Counted from the stretch's first letter, positions 50,757 to 59,661 are shown. The stretch: 64,000 nt of DNA from a bacterium (GCA_016708315.1 JADJGC010000003.1:310001-374000); one strand, 5' to 3'. The notes: a model not told the origin generated them from the letters alone. Numbers and translations are program-made.

Positions 50757-51917
50757 GTGAAAGTGACTTCCGTACCGTTTTACCGGCTAAAAATATCAAA
50801 GCAAGAAATAGACAAAGTTACTGAGACCATGCGCAGCGGCTGGCTCACAACCGGCAAAGTTACGCATCAATTTGAGTCCGAGTTCGCTGAGTATGTTGGC
50901 GCCAAGTATGCGGTAGCGGTTAACTCATGTACGGCGGCTCTGCACCTGTCGTTGATTGCCGCTGGCGTGAAACCGGGAGATGAGGTCATTACGACTCCCT
51001 ACACGTTCGTGGCGACTACCGAGACGATTATTCAATGTGGCGCAAAAGTCGTGTTCGTTGATACCGAAGAAGACTCTTTCAATATTGACTTGAGCAAGGT
51101 AGAGGCTGCTATTAGCCCTCGTACAAAGGCAGTCGTGCCGGTCTATATAGCTGGTTACCCATCGAATCTGAAGAAGATTGATGCGCTTCGCCGAAAGCAC
51201 AAGGTCCGTGTTATACACGATGCAGCGCATGCATTGGGAACATATTCGGGAAGTAGCATTGTCGGTTCGACGCCCGACCTCACTTGTTTCTCGTTTTACT
51301 CAACGAAAAACTTGACGACGGGTGAAGGCGGCATGATTACTACCGACAGCAAGAAGCAGATCGAACTACTACGAATGATCTCACTTCATGGCATGTCGAG
51401 GGACGCTTGGAAGCGTTACACCGGCACCGGTTCGTGGAAGTACCAAATCCGAGAGTTAGGTTACAAGTACAATCTGTCCGACATGGCAAGCTCCGTCGGA
51501 TTGGTTCAACTTCAGAATTTTGACAAGATGCAGAAAGCGCGCAAGAGAGCTGCTGATCTCTATGTCAAGTATCTTGGTGGTTTCGACGAATTGATTATTC
51601 CTAAGGATCCTGAGAACGGAAGACATGCGTGGCACCTGTACATCGTGAAGCTTCGCAGAGGTGGTGAATCGTACAGGGATCGTGTTATCGAAGAATTGAA
51701 ATCTCTGGGTGTAGGAACTTCCGTGCATTTCATTCCGTTGTACCTTCATCCGTACTATAAGAGAAACTACAATTATTCTCGGCGCGATTTTCCAAACAGC
51801 TACAACCACTATTGCAGTGCAATTACTCTTCCACTGTTTGTCGATATTACAGAGGAAGAGATCAAGTACGTGGCCGATTGCTTCAAGAAAATATTCGCTC
51901 GCAGTCGCAAGAAATGA
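50757..51917 (+). CDS. DegT/DnrJ/EryC1/StrS family aminotransferase (second copy)
   Basis: A 386-residue PLP aminotransferase for nucleotide sugars, diverged from the copy at 41639. It has MRSGWLTTGKVTHQFE, NSCTAALHLSLIAAG, DEVITTPYTFVATTET, VIHDAAHALGTYSG and the PLP Lys in FYSTKNLTTGEGGM. Starts at GTG 50757, 10 nt after AAGGA. The start is supported by the family pattern FYRLKISKQEIDKV. It is followed 27 nt later by a PglC-like phosphoglycosyl transferase, the pairing seen in bacillosamine-type pathways (PglE/PglC). Confidence 0.9.
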   Translation: MKVTSVPFYRLKISKQEIDKVTETMRSGWLTTGKVTHQFESEFAEYVGAKYAVAVNSCTAALHLSLIAAGVKPGDEVITTPYTFVATTETIIQCGAKVVFVDTEEDSFNIDLSKVEAAISPRTKAVVPVYIAGYPSNLKKIDALRRKHKVRVIHDAAHALGTYSGSSIVGSTPDLTCFSFYSTKNLTTGEGGMITTDSKKQIELLRMISLHGMSRDAWKRYTGTGSWKYQIRELGYKYNLSDMASSVGLVQLQNFDKMQKARKRAADLYVKYLGGFDELIIPKDPENGRHAWHLYIVKLRRGGESYRDRVIEELKSLGVGTSVHFIPLYLHPYYKRNYNYSRRDFPNSYNHYCSAITLPLFVDITEEEIKYVADCFKKIFARSRKK

Positions 51918-51944
51918 ACACGCACTCCGTCCGGTTAATGGCTT

Positions 51945-52550
51945 GTGCAGCGACTCATTGATATCGTATTCGCACTCGCGATACTACTGCTGACCACGCC
52001 GATATGGATTGTTACCTTGATTGTCGTAACACTGTCCGACTTCGGCAGCCCCTTCTTCTTGCAAAACCGTGTCGGCAGAAATCAGAAGGTATTTCGACTA
52101 GTAAAGTTTCGGACTATGACCAAGAATGCCTCGGTTGGCTCAAATCTGACCGTTTCCGGCGATAAACGGGTTACTCCAATTGGTCGAGTATTGCGGCGCT
52201 TAAAGATCGATGAACTTCCGCAGTTGTTAAATGTCCTGGTTGGTTCGATGAGTATAGTTGGGCCGCGCCCGGAAACACCTGAGTATGTGGCGCTTTACGA
52301 TCAGGCTGAAAGGGAAGTACTAAAATACCGGCCGGGCTTAACCGATCCTTCATCTATCAAATACCGTCACGAAGAGAGAATCTTGGCCAAATACAGCGAT
52401 CCCGTGGAAGCATACAAGTCGGTCATACTACCAGACAAGATAGCCATCTCGCTCGAATACCAGAATCGCCGTAATCTCGCCAGCGATCTCGCAATCATAG
52501 GCGAGACGATCATGGCAATATTCCGACCGGTTGAAGGAAACTCTCGCTGA
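51945..52550 (+). CDS. PglC/WcaJ-type sugar-1-phosphate transferase
   Basis: A small monotopic phosphoglycosyl transferase of 201 residues that moves a sugar-1-phosphate from a UDP-sugar to undecaprenyl phosphate, the first membrane step of glycan assembly. The N-terminal re-entrant hydrophobic helix covers residues 5-30. LVKFRTMTKNA and the Asp89-Glu90 catalytic dyad in LKIDELPQL follow, then GSMSIVGPRPETPEYV. It lacks the extra transmembrane domain of WcaJ/WbaP, so it is PglC-like. Begins with GTG. With the preceding aminotransferase it suggests an amino-sugar initiated glycan. Confidence 0.9.
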   Translation: MQRLIDIVFALAILLLTTPIWIVTLIVVTLSDFGSPFFLQNRVGRNQKVFRLVKFRTMTKNASVGSNLTVSGDKRVTPIGRVLRRLKIDELPQLLNVLVGSMSIVGPRPETPEYVALYDQAEREVLKYRPGLTDPSSIKYRHEERILAKYSDPVEAYKSVILPDKIAISLEYQNRRNLASDLAIIGETIMAIFRPVEGNSR

Positions 52551-52589
52551 AACGAGCGAGTGGCGGAAGCGACAAATTGTTGAAACTTC

Positions 52590-52616
52590 TTGACAAATAC
52601 GAGGTTCGGGTATAAG
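52590..52616 (+). promoter_or_regulatory. promoter of tRNA-Val
   Basis: A perfect TTGACA (52590-52595), a 15-nt spacer and TATAAG (52611-52616). An overlapping TAAGAT at 17-nt spacing is an alternative -10. The tRNA begins 20 nt downstream. Confidence 0.65.
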
Positions 52617-52635
52617 ATAGATGCCCTAGTATTGT

Positions 52636-52712
52636 GGGCGATTAGCTCAGCTGGTTAGAGCGCCTGCTCGACACGCAGGAGGTCATTGGTTCGATCCCGA
52701 TATCGCCCACCA
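52636..52712 (+). tRNA. tRNA-Val (GAC)
   Basis: A 77-nt cloverleaf with encoded CCA. The acceptor stem GGGCGAT/ATCGCCC, D stem GCTC/GAGC, anticodon stem CCTGC/GCAGG and T stem ATTGG/CCGAT are all paired (one G-T). The seven-nucleotide anticodon loop is TCGACAC, so the anticodon (52670-52672) is GAC, reading valine codons GUC/GUU. Position 33 is C (52669), where almost all tRNAs have U. The discriminator is A. It is followed by an intrinsic terminator. Confidence 0.88.
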
Positions 52713-52718
52713 TTCAAT

Positions 52719-52741
52719 GCCTCGATTGTGAGGCTATTTTT
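52719..52741 (+). terminator. intrinsic terminator between tRNA-Val and thrS
   Basis: GCCTC (52719-52723), 6-nt loop, GAGGC (52730-52734), then TATTTTT. It ends 21 nt before the thrS ATG, so thrS must be reached by read-through unless it has its own promoter, which I do not see. Confidence 0.65.
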
Positions 52742-52762
52742 GTTACAAGGACTGATGGAGAC

Positions 52763-54697
52763 ATGGCTCTGGAACTGAAATTTCCCGACGGAACGATTAA
52801 GACTTTCCCTGACGGCACTACCGGCTACGAAGTAGCCAGCTCGATCTCGCCACGATTGGCTCAAGAAGCGCTTGCAGTCACTATCGATGACGTGATCTAT
52901 GACCTTGCGCGACCGTTGCCAAAGAACGGCGAATTCAAGGTTCACACGTTTGATACTCCACAAGGGAAGTGGGTGTTTTGGCATTCATCTGCGCATGTAA
53001 TGGCCGAAGCCGTTCAGGATTTGTTTCCCGGCACCAAGCTCGCAATTGGTCCTCCAATTGACGAGGGATTCTATTATGACTTTGATGCTGAAAAGCCATT
53101 TACTGACGAAGACTTGGCTCGCATCGAGAAGCGTATGGCAGAGATTGTCGCCGGTAATCATAAGTTTGAACGCGAAGAAGTGACCCGCGAGGAGGCAATT
53201 CGCCGTGCAAACAAGGAAGGCGAACCGTTTAAAATTGAGCTGATCGATGGACTGCAGGACCAGACGATCTCATATTATAAGCACGACCATTTCATTGATC
53301 TCTGTCGCGGGCCGCACTTGCCGACCACTGAGAAGATAAAGGTGTTTAAATTGCTATCTGTCGCCGGTGCCTATTGGCGGGGCGACGAAAAGAACAAGAT
53401 GCTCCAGCGAATCTACGGAGTTTCCTATCCGAAGAAGGCAATGCTTGATGATTACATCAAGCGCCTTGAAGAGGCAAAGAAGCGCGACCATCGCAAGCTT
53501 GGCAAAGAGCTTGGACTGTTCACGATTGCCGAGGAAACCGGCGGTGGGTTGCCATTATGGATGCCAAAAGGTGCCTTGATGCGCCACTTGATAGAAGACT
53601 TCTGGAAAAACACCCATCTTGAACATGGTTACGATCTCGTTATCTCACCGCACATTGCGCGCCTGCACCTTTGGGAGACTTCGGGTCACACCGGGTTCTA
53701 GCGAGAGAACATGTACGCGCCAATGGACGTAGACAACGACAAGTACCAGATCAAGCCGATGAATTGTCCATTCCATATCATGATGTACAAGCAGAATCTG
53801 CATTCATATCGTGAACTGCCGCTCCGGTGGGCGGAGTTGGGTACGGTATATCGCTATGAACGCGGTGGTGTACTTCATGGTTTATTCCGCGTACGCGGAT
53901 TCACTCAGGATGATGCGCACATTTTCTGCACTCCAGAGCAACTGGAAGATGAGGTACTTGGAGTTCTCGACTTGACCGTCCATATTCTCGGTTCATTCGG
54001 ATTTCATGACTACCACATCTATTTGTCGACTCGACCGGAAAAGGCGATCGGTGACCCGTCACTCTGGGAGACTGCCGAAGGTTCATTGCGCAAGGCCCTG
54101 GATAAACGGAATATGAAATATGACGTTGATGCCGGTGGTGGCGCGTTTTATGGTCCCAAGATCGATATCAAGATTCGCGATGCCATGCAACGCGAGTGGC
54201 AGTGCACGACGGTACAATTCGATTTCAATCTGCCGCAGCGTTTCGAAATGACCTATATTGATTCCGACGGTCAGGCTAAACAACCATACATGGTCCATAG
54301 AGCCATCCTCGGCTCGCTGGAGCGGTTCTTTGGCGTGCTGATTGAGCACTATGGCGGGTACTTCCCGATGTGGATTGCGCCGGTGCAAGCGAAAGTGATT
54401 CCGATTACGGACAAGCAGATGGATTATGCCATTGCAGTCCAAAAACAGCTCAAAGCCGCAGGAATCCGCTCGGAACTGGATGATCGATCTGAAAAGATCG
54501 GTTACAAGATTCGCGAAGCGGAAACGGCCAAGATACCGTATATGCTGGTTCTTGGCGGAAAAGAGGCTGAAAGCGGTCAGGTGAGTCTAAGGCATCACGG
54601 CGAAGGGGACGTCGGTGTTTTTGCCTTAGAGGACATAATTAAGCGATTTAACGATGAAGTTCGCTCGCGAGAACTGCCAAAGCAGCTGGTCAGCTAA
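52763..54697 (+). CDS. thrS: threonyl-tRNA synthetase with an in-frame amber codon
   Basis: A class II aminoacyl-tRNA synthetase charging tRNA-Thr. The 645-codon frame equals the family length (about 642). Present are the TGS domain (residues 1-60), the editing domain with HSSAHVMAEAVQDLF, the catalytic core (WETSGH, the zinc-ligand region IKPMNCPFH, RGGVLHGLFRVRGF, GGGAFYGPKID, HRAILGSLERFFG) and a C-terminal anticodon domain. Codon 313 (53699-53701) is TAG within HTGF-stop-RENMY, where homologues have Tyr at this place. Reading resumes in the same frame. Sequencing error (TAC or TAT to TAG) is most likely, because one essential gene cannot tolerate it. Confidence 0.9.
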
Positions 54698-54738
54698 TTT
54701 CTTCTATTCGATTGATAGCCAATAGCTTCATTTTTTAC

Positions 54739-54767
54739 TTGGCAGATGGGGCGACGTTTTGTATAAT
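54739..54767 (+). promoter_or_regulatory. sigma-70 promoter of infC operon
   Basis: TTGGCA (54739-54744), a 17-nt spacer and a perfect TATAAT (54762-54767). It gives a leader of about 50 nt before the infC start. Confidence 0.75.
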
Positions 54768-54822
54768 TACAGACTTTCTGCTAAGGTAGCGGGAAGTAAT
54801 ATTTTGCGCCGGAGGTAAGGTA

Positions 54823-55389
54823 ATAAGCAAGAGAAAGCCAGAAATCAGAGTAAACGCGATGATTCGCATCCCCGAGGTTAGGGTGATTGACCATGATGGC
54901 CAGCAAGTTGGTGTGATGCAGACCAGAGATGCTCTTGAACTGGCGATGAGTCGCGGACTCGACTTAGTCGAGATTTCACCGACGGCAAGGCCGCCGGTTT
55001 GCAAAGTCCTCGATTTTGGCAAATATAAGTACGAACTGCAAAAGAAGACGCGTGTCACCAAGAAAAAGCAACATGCGATCACTATGAAGGAAATGCAGTA
55101 TCGGCCGAAGATCGACGAGCATGATTATCAGTTCAAGACACGACACGTTATTGACTTCCTTAAGGAAGGTCACAAGGTGAAGGTCTTGGTGCAATTCCGC
55201 GGACGCGAAATGGCGCACAAAGAGTTTGGTGAGAGAGTAATGGACCGTCTGGCCGCCGATTTGGCGGATGTCGCCGTAATCGAGATTCCGGCAAGAATGG
55301 AAGGTTCGACGCTCTCGATGGTCGTAAATCCGAAGAATGAGCCTCAGAAGCATAAAGGAACAGACGATGCCGAAGGTGAAAACGAATAG
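54823..55389 (+). CDS. infC: translation initiation factor IF-3, AUA start
   Basis: IF-3 of 188 residues, which guards start-codon choice on the 30S subunit. The typical N-terminus continues upstream of the first ATG (54859) as SKRKPEIRVNAMIRIPEVRVID, in frame to an ATA at 54823 placed 7 nt after GGAGG. The rare start codon is a family trait used for autoregulation, since IF-3 rejects it. Further signatures: RGLDLVEISPTARPPVCKVLDFGKYKYE and the C-terminal KVKVLVQFRGREMAHKEFG. The rpmI start lies inside its 3' end. Confidence 0.92.
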   Translation: MSKRKPEIRVNAMIRIPEVRVIDHDGQQVGVMQTRDALELAMSRGLDLVEISPTARPPVCKVLDFGKYKYELQKKTRVTKKKQHAITMKEMQYRPKIDEHDYQFKTRHVIDFLKEGHKVKVLVQFRGREMAHKEFGERVMDRLAADLADVAVIEIPARMEGSTLSMVVNPKNEPQKHKGTDDAEGENE

Positions 55390-55564
55390 AGCTGCAGCAA
55401 AGCGTTTTAAGAAAACGGCGAGCGGCAAGATCAAACATAAACAGGGATTTGCTCGGCATATCCTCAGCAAGAAATCAGCGAAGCGCAAGAGACAATTGCG
55501 TAAGTCCGCCTATGTTAGCAGTGCGGATCAGAAGAAGCTGAAGTACCTGCTTCCGTACGGTTAA
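55367..55564 (+). CDS. rpmI: 50S ribosomal protein L35
   Basis: A 65-residue basic ribosomal protein with the complete L35 pattern: MPKVKTNRAAAKRFKKTASG, KIKHKQGFARHILSKKSAKRKRQLRK. The ATG at 55367 overlaps the end of infC by 23 nt, a classical arrangement for coupled synthesis. A longer frame from 55337 lies within infC and is not used. rplT follows after 34 nt. Confidence 0.97.
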   Translation: MPKVKTNRAAAKRFKKTASGKIKHKQGFARHILSKKSAKRKRQLRKSAYVSSADQKKLKYLLPYG

Positions 55565-55598
55565 TCTGATTAGAACTTGGATAAGGAGTTGAGATAGT

Positions 55599-55949
55599 AT
55601 GCCACGCGCAACAAATAACGTAGCTTCTCGTGCCCGCCGCAAGAAAGTACTGAAACGGGCAAGAGGAGGCTTCCATGGCCGCAGCAAGCTTCTAAGAACC
55701 GCTAAGGAGACCGTACAGAAGGGTCTAACCTATGCTTATCGTGATCGTCGCAATCGGAAACGCGACTTCCGCCGTCTTTGGATTACCCGCATATCAGCTG
55801 GTTGTCGCATGGCTGGCGTGAGCTATTCAGTGTTCATGAACGGCCTAAAGCGGGCCGGTATTGAGCTTGATCGCAAGGTTCTTGCTGATATGGCAGTTCG
55901 CGATAACGCCACCTTTGTCAAGCTGACCGAACTCGCAAAAAGCGCTTAA
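55599..55949 (+). CDS. rplT: 50S ribosomal protein L20
   Basis: A 116-residue L20, needed early in 50S assembly and a known autoregulator of this operon in other bacteria. It shows MPRATNNVASRARRKKVLKRARG, GRSKLLRTAKETVQKGLTYAYRDRRNRKRDFRRLWITRI and the C-terminal domain SYSVFMNGLKRAGIELDRKVLADMAV. AAGGAG lies upstream of the ATG. pheS begins 2 nt after its stop. Confidence 0.97.
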   Translation: MPRATNNVASRARRKKVLKRARGGFHGRSKLLRTAKETVQKGLTYAYRDRRNRKRDFRRLWITRISAGCRMAGVSYSVFMNGLKRAGIELDRKVLADMAVRDNATFVKLTELAKSA

Positions 55950-55951
55950 CC

Positions 55952-56965
55952 ATGTCCGATTCATCGGCCACGGGCATACTGGCCCAGGCGCAGAATGAGA
56001 TTGCTGCCTGCCAGACTCCGGAGCAGGTCGAAGCATTCCGTGTTAAGTACCTTGGGAAAAAGGGTATTGTCACGGCCATGCTTAAAGGGCTCGCTGATGT
56101 TGCCCCCGAACAGCGAAAAATGGTCGGTCAACAAGCGAACGAGTTGCGGGCTCAAATCGAACAGCTGTTGGTCGAAGCACAGTCAAAACTCGGTGGAACA
56201 CGCTCGAAATCCCCAATAACAGTCGACTATACTCTGCCGGGCAAGCGCTATCCCAACGGTAAACTCCATCCAATCACCCAGACTTTAAACGAGATCACCG
56301 ACATATTCCACGGAATGGGCTTTGAAATCGCCCTTGGACCGGAAGTTGAGACTGAATACTACAATTTCGGTTCACTCAACTTTCCGCCTGATCATCCGGC
56401 TCGCGACATGCAAGACACATTCTATGTGTCTAAAGATTTGCTGCTGCGAACGCATACTTCGCCTATTCAGGTTCGTGAATTTGAGAAGAAGAAACCGCCG
56501 GTGCGAATCATTGCTCCGGGAAGAACTTACCGCCAAGAAGCGATCAGTGCTCGTTCCTATTGCGTATTCCACCAGCTTGAAGGATTCTACGTCGACCACG
56601 ATGTTACATTCGCTGACCTCAAGGGTGTACTCAATGCCTTTGCGCAAACATACTTCGGAAGTGATGTCAAAATGCGCTGGCGTCCCAGTTTCTTTCCATT
56701 TACCGAACCATCGGCTGAGGTAGATATCTCCTGCTTCTTGTGCGGCGGCAAAGGATGTCGCATTTGCAAGCACGAAGGTTGGTTGGAGATTTTGGGATGT
56801 GGGATGATAGACCCAAACGTATTCGCGTCGGTCAACTATGACCCGGAAGAATTCTCAGGTTACGCCTTTGGAATGGGAATCGAGCGCATCGCAATGTTGC
56901 GTCATCAGATCGATGACATTCGCTTATTCTTTGAAAACGACCTGCGCTTCCTCACCCAGTTTTAG
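55952..56965 (+). CDS. pheS: phenylalanyl-tRNA synthetase alpha subunit
   Basis: Catalytic alpha chain of the heterotetrameric PheRS, 337 residues. The N-terminal coiled coil (VEAFRVKYLGKKGIVTAMLK) binds tRNA. The class II core shows ITQTLNEITDIFHGMGFEIALGPEVE, RDMQDTFYV, LLRTHTSPIQVR, motif 2 GRTYRQEAISARSYCVFHQLEGF and motif 3 GFAMGIERIAML-like GYAFGMGIERIAML. A CFLCGGKGCRICK zinc-like knuckle lies near residue 265. It is 2 nt after rplT and 12 nt before pheT. Confidence 0.97.
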   Translation: MSDSSATGILAQAQNEIAACQTPEQVEAFRVKYLGKKGIVTAMLKGLADVAPEQRKMVGQQANELRAQIEQLLVEAQSKLGGTRSKSPITVDYTLPGKRYPNGKLHPITQTLNEITDIFHGMGFEIALGPEVETEYYNFGSLNFPPDHPARDMQDTFYVSKDLLLRTHTSPIQVREFEKKKPPVRIIAPGRTYRQEAISARSYCVFHQLEGFYVDHDVTFADLKGVLNAFAQTYFGSDVKMRWRPSFFPFTEPSAEVDISCFLCGGKGCRICKHEGWLEILGCGMIDPNVFASVNYDPEEFSGYAFGMGIERIAMLRHQIDDIRLFFENDLRFLTQF

Positions 56966-56977
56966 CAAGGCACAGAA

Positions 56978-59359
56978 ATGCAAGTATCATATAACTGGCT
57001 AAAAGAACTTGTCGAGTTTGATCTCGACCCGCAGCAGTTGGCGGCTAAACTGACTTCAATTGGAACGGCCGTTGAAAGTGTCGAATCATTGGCGGCCAAT
57101 CTTGAGAATGTTGTCGTTGGCAAGATTGTGACCTGTGACCCGCATCCAAGCAAAGACAATCTGAAGATTTGCAAAGTCGAGTTGGGTCGCGATATACAAC
57201 TGACGGTCGTGTGTGGCGCACCAAATGTACGAATCGGCATGAAAGCACCCTTGGCATTACCGGGTGCAGTTCTTGCCGGCAATGTAACGGTGCAGAGTAT
57301 TGAGAAATACGGTGTGATTTCGGAAGGTGTGTTGTGCAGTCAATCTGAACTTGGTCTTTCCGATGATCATTCTGGACTTATGGAGATTGATCCCGCAATA
57401 AAGTCAGGTGCCGACTTGACGACAGCATTAAATCTTGAAGATCACATTCTTAGTTTTGACTTGACTCCCAATCGAGCCGACTGTCTCTCTGCATTTGGAA
57501 TTGCAAGGGAAGTGTCTGCCGTAACCGGCTCACCAATTAAGCGGCCGGTCGTCGAAATAAAGGAGACAGCCGAGCAAGCTGTGTCACAAGTTGAAATTGA
57601 GATTGAAGATTCCGAAGGCTGTCCACGCTATGCAGCACGAATGATTCGTGGAATTAAGATTGGTCGATCACCCTGGTGGATTCAGCAGCGGTTACTGGCG
57701 TCAGGTATCCGCTGTATCAATAACATCGTCGACATTACAAATTATGTAATGCTTGAGTGCGGACAACCGCTTCACGCCTTCGATTTTGACAATTTCTCAC
57801 AACCCAAAGTCGTAGTAAGGCGCGCAAAAGGTGAAGAAAAGTTCACTACACTAGACGGAGTTGAACGCAAGCTAAGCGAGGATGTGCTTCTGATCACAGA
57901 CGGCAAAGCCCCAGTCGCGATCGGGGGAATCATGGGCGGACAATTCTCGGAAGTCTCCGACAAGACCACCAACATCCTTCTTGAAGGCGCCTACTTCAAT
58001 TCGTCTATGATTCGACGCGGTCGCAAGCATCTTGGATTGACATCCGAAGCCCAAACGCGATTCGAACGCGGTGCAGACCCGAATGTGATTCAATTTGCAC
58101 TCGACAGAGCAGCTTCGCTAATGGAGAAATATGCGGGCGGGAAAGTATCTACCGGTATGGTTGACAGCTATCCGAACAAGATCGAACCGCTGAAACTCGA
58201 ACTGAGACCATCGCGCGTAAATCAACTGCTCAAGACCGAAATGAGCTCGCCGACAATGATTGATATTTTGAAGGGTCTTGAGTTCAAAGTCGCTCCCGGC
58301 AAGAATGTCACTGTAGAGATTCCGACATTTCGTCCTGACATTACCCGCGAGATCGATATTGTTGAAGAAATTGCCAGAATCTATGGCTACGATAAAATTC
58401 CTGTAATTATGCGAGCCGGTGGCAATCTCGTAGTTGCTCGCAGTGCCGAAGAGAGCTTTACTCGACACTTAAAGCAATCCATGATAGGGCAGGGCTACTT
58501 CGAGGTCGTAACCAACAGCATAGGCGATCCCAAACTCATCACAATGCTGGATCCGAATGCCAAGGCGGTCGAAATCCTCAACCCCATTTCTGAGGATCTC
58601 AAGTGGCTGCGACCGAGCCTACTTCCTGGATTGCTTGGGGTCGTATCTCAGAATGTCAGTCATCAGGTACGGACTGTCAAAGTCTTTGAGATTGGTACAG
58701 TGATGTCGAGTCAGGGAACGGATGCTCCGCTTGAAAGCAAACGCATAGGTTTGGCGTTTTCAGGGACTGACATCGGCGAAAACTGGGCATTTCATCCCCA
58801 GGAGTTTGGACTTCACGACCTCCAGGGAATCGTCGAAGTTATTGGCGATTCACTCCGCCATAAAATCCAGATTGCTCCAGCGGTCAATCCAATCTTCGAT
58901 CAAGCCTGTTCATTCGAGATTACGATCAATGGAGATTTGATCGGTCGCTGCGGTAAGGTTGCATCAAACATTCTGAAAGCGTACAGCATCAAATCCGACG
59001 TTTTTGTTGCGGAATTGGACTTTGAGAAGTTGGCCCACCAAAGCAGCGGATCGGGAACTTATGTCGGGATCCCTCGATTTCCGGCCATTGAGCGTGACAT
59101 CGCGGTAGTCATAGATGAGCAGGTCCAGAGCGGTTCTGTCGTTAAAGTGATTAATCAATCAGCGGACGAAAACCTAAGAAAGGTAATCGTTTGGGATGTT
59201 TATCGGGGCAAGCAAGTTCCAATGGGCAAGAAGTCGATTGCTTACCGACTTATTTTTCAGAATGAAAGTAAAACTTTAACAGACAGTGAGATTGATAACG
59301 TATTTAATAAGATAGTAGACTCGCTTCGACGCGAGTTTGGCGCGGAGCTTCGTTCATAG
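56978..59359 (+). CDS. pheT: phenylalanyl-tRNA synthetase beta subunit
   Basis: A full-length 793-residue beta chain. Domains in order: N-terminal core (MQVSYNWLKELVEFDLDP), tRNA-binding OB domain (VVGKIVTCDPHPSKDNLKICKVE), B3/B4 editing domain (DLTPNRADCLSAFGIAREV through LECGQPLHAFDFDN), B5 (EIARIYGYDKIPVIM), catalytic-like domain and the C-terminal ferredoxin-fold anticodon-binding domain (PRFPAIERDIAVVIDEQV). It pairs with PheS to form the active enzyme and edits mischarged tyrosine. Confidence 0.97.
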   Translation: MQVSYNWLKELVEFDLDPQQLAAKLTSIGTAVESVESLAANLENVVVGKIVTCDPHPSKDNLKICKVELGRDIQLTVVCGAPNVRIGMKAPLALPGAVLAGNVTVQSIEKYGVISEGVLCSQSELGLSDDHSGLMEIDPAIKSGADLTTALNLEDHILSFDLTPNRADCLSAFGIAREVSAVTGSPIKRPVVEIKETAEQAVSQVEIEIEDSEGCPRYAARMIRGIKIGRSPWWIQQRLLASGIRCINNIVDITNYVMLECGQPLHAFDFDNFSQPKVVVRRAKGEEKFTTLDGVERKLSEDVLLITDGKAPVAIGGIMGGQFSEVSDKTTNILLEGAYFNSSMIRRGRKHLGLTSEAQTRFERGADPNVIQFALDRAASLMEKYAGGKVSTGMVDSYPNKIEPLKLELRPSRVNQLLKTEMSSPTMIDILKGLEFKVAPGKNVTVEIPTFRPDITREIDIVEEIARIYGYDKIPVIMRAGGNLVVARSAEESFTRHLKQSMIGQGYFEVVTNSIGDPKLITMLDPNAKAVEILNPISEDLKWLRPSLLPGLLGVVSQNVSHQVRTVKVFEIGTVMSSQGTDAPLESKRIGLAFSGTDIGENWAFHPQEFGLHDLQGIVEVIGDSLRHKIQIAPAVNPIFDQACSFEITINGDLIGRCGKVASNILKAYSIKSDVFVAELDFEKLAHQSSGSGTYVGIPRFPAIERDIAVVIDEQVQSGSVVKVINQSADENLRKVIVWDVYRGKQVPMGKKSIAYRLIFQNESKTLTDSEIDNVFNKIVDSLRREFGAELRS

Positions 59360-59369
59360 GAAGTAGAAT

Positions 59370-59636
59370 ATGAATCCGTTGGAAAAGCTACAGTCCAAAG
59401 TTGCAGACTTGGTTTCTAAGTTCGAGCAGTTGGAAGCTGAAAAGACGACGATTGAGGTCGAGTGCCAGCAATTGCGAAAGCGAATAGCGGCGTTGGAGCA
59501 TGAGATTCGCGGCTTGAACGCTGAGAATGCAAAGCTCACGAAGTCGCTTCAATCAACAAATGAGGTGGCGTTGAAGCGAATTTCCCGCATTGTTGACAAG
59601 ATAGATCAGTTTCAGACCGAACTGAAAATTTCTTGA
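59370..59636 (+). CDS. ZapB-like coiled-coil protein
   Basis: An 88-residue protein almost entirely coiled coil (LEKLQSKVADLVSKFEQLEAEK, CQQLRKRIAALEHEIRGLNAENAKLTK). Size, heptad pattern and position just before zapA suggest a ZapB-like cell-division accessory protein bridging ZapA and the division site. The family has little sequence conservation, so the call rests on size and position. It starts 10 nt after pheT. A promoter-like TTGACA overlaps its stop. Confidence 0.6.
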   Translation: MNPLEKLQSKVADLVSKFEQLEAEKTTIEVECQQLRKRIAALEHEIRGLNAENAKLTKSLQSTNEVALKRISRIVDKIDQFQTELKIS

Positions 59637-59661
59637 CACATCTTGTAAAACATCTTAACCT
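59633..59661 (+). promoter_or_regulatory. candidate promoter of zapA
   Basis: A perfect TTGACA (59633-59638), a 17-nt spacer and a weak -10 TAACCT (59656-59661), about 75 nt upstream of the zapA ATG and overlapping the stop of the coiled-coil gene. Confidence 0.35.

Noticed and set aside
53699..53701. Genome-wide reassignment of TAG to explain the thrS amber codon
   Set aside because: TAG is used as the normal stop by flgG, fliC, fliD, the radical SAM gene and others in the window without extension into conserved sequence.
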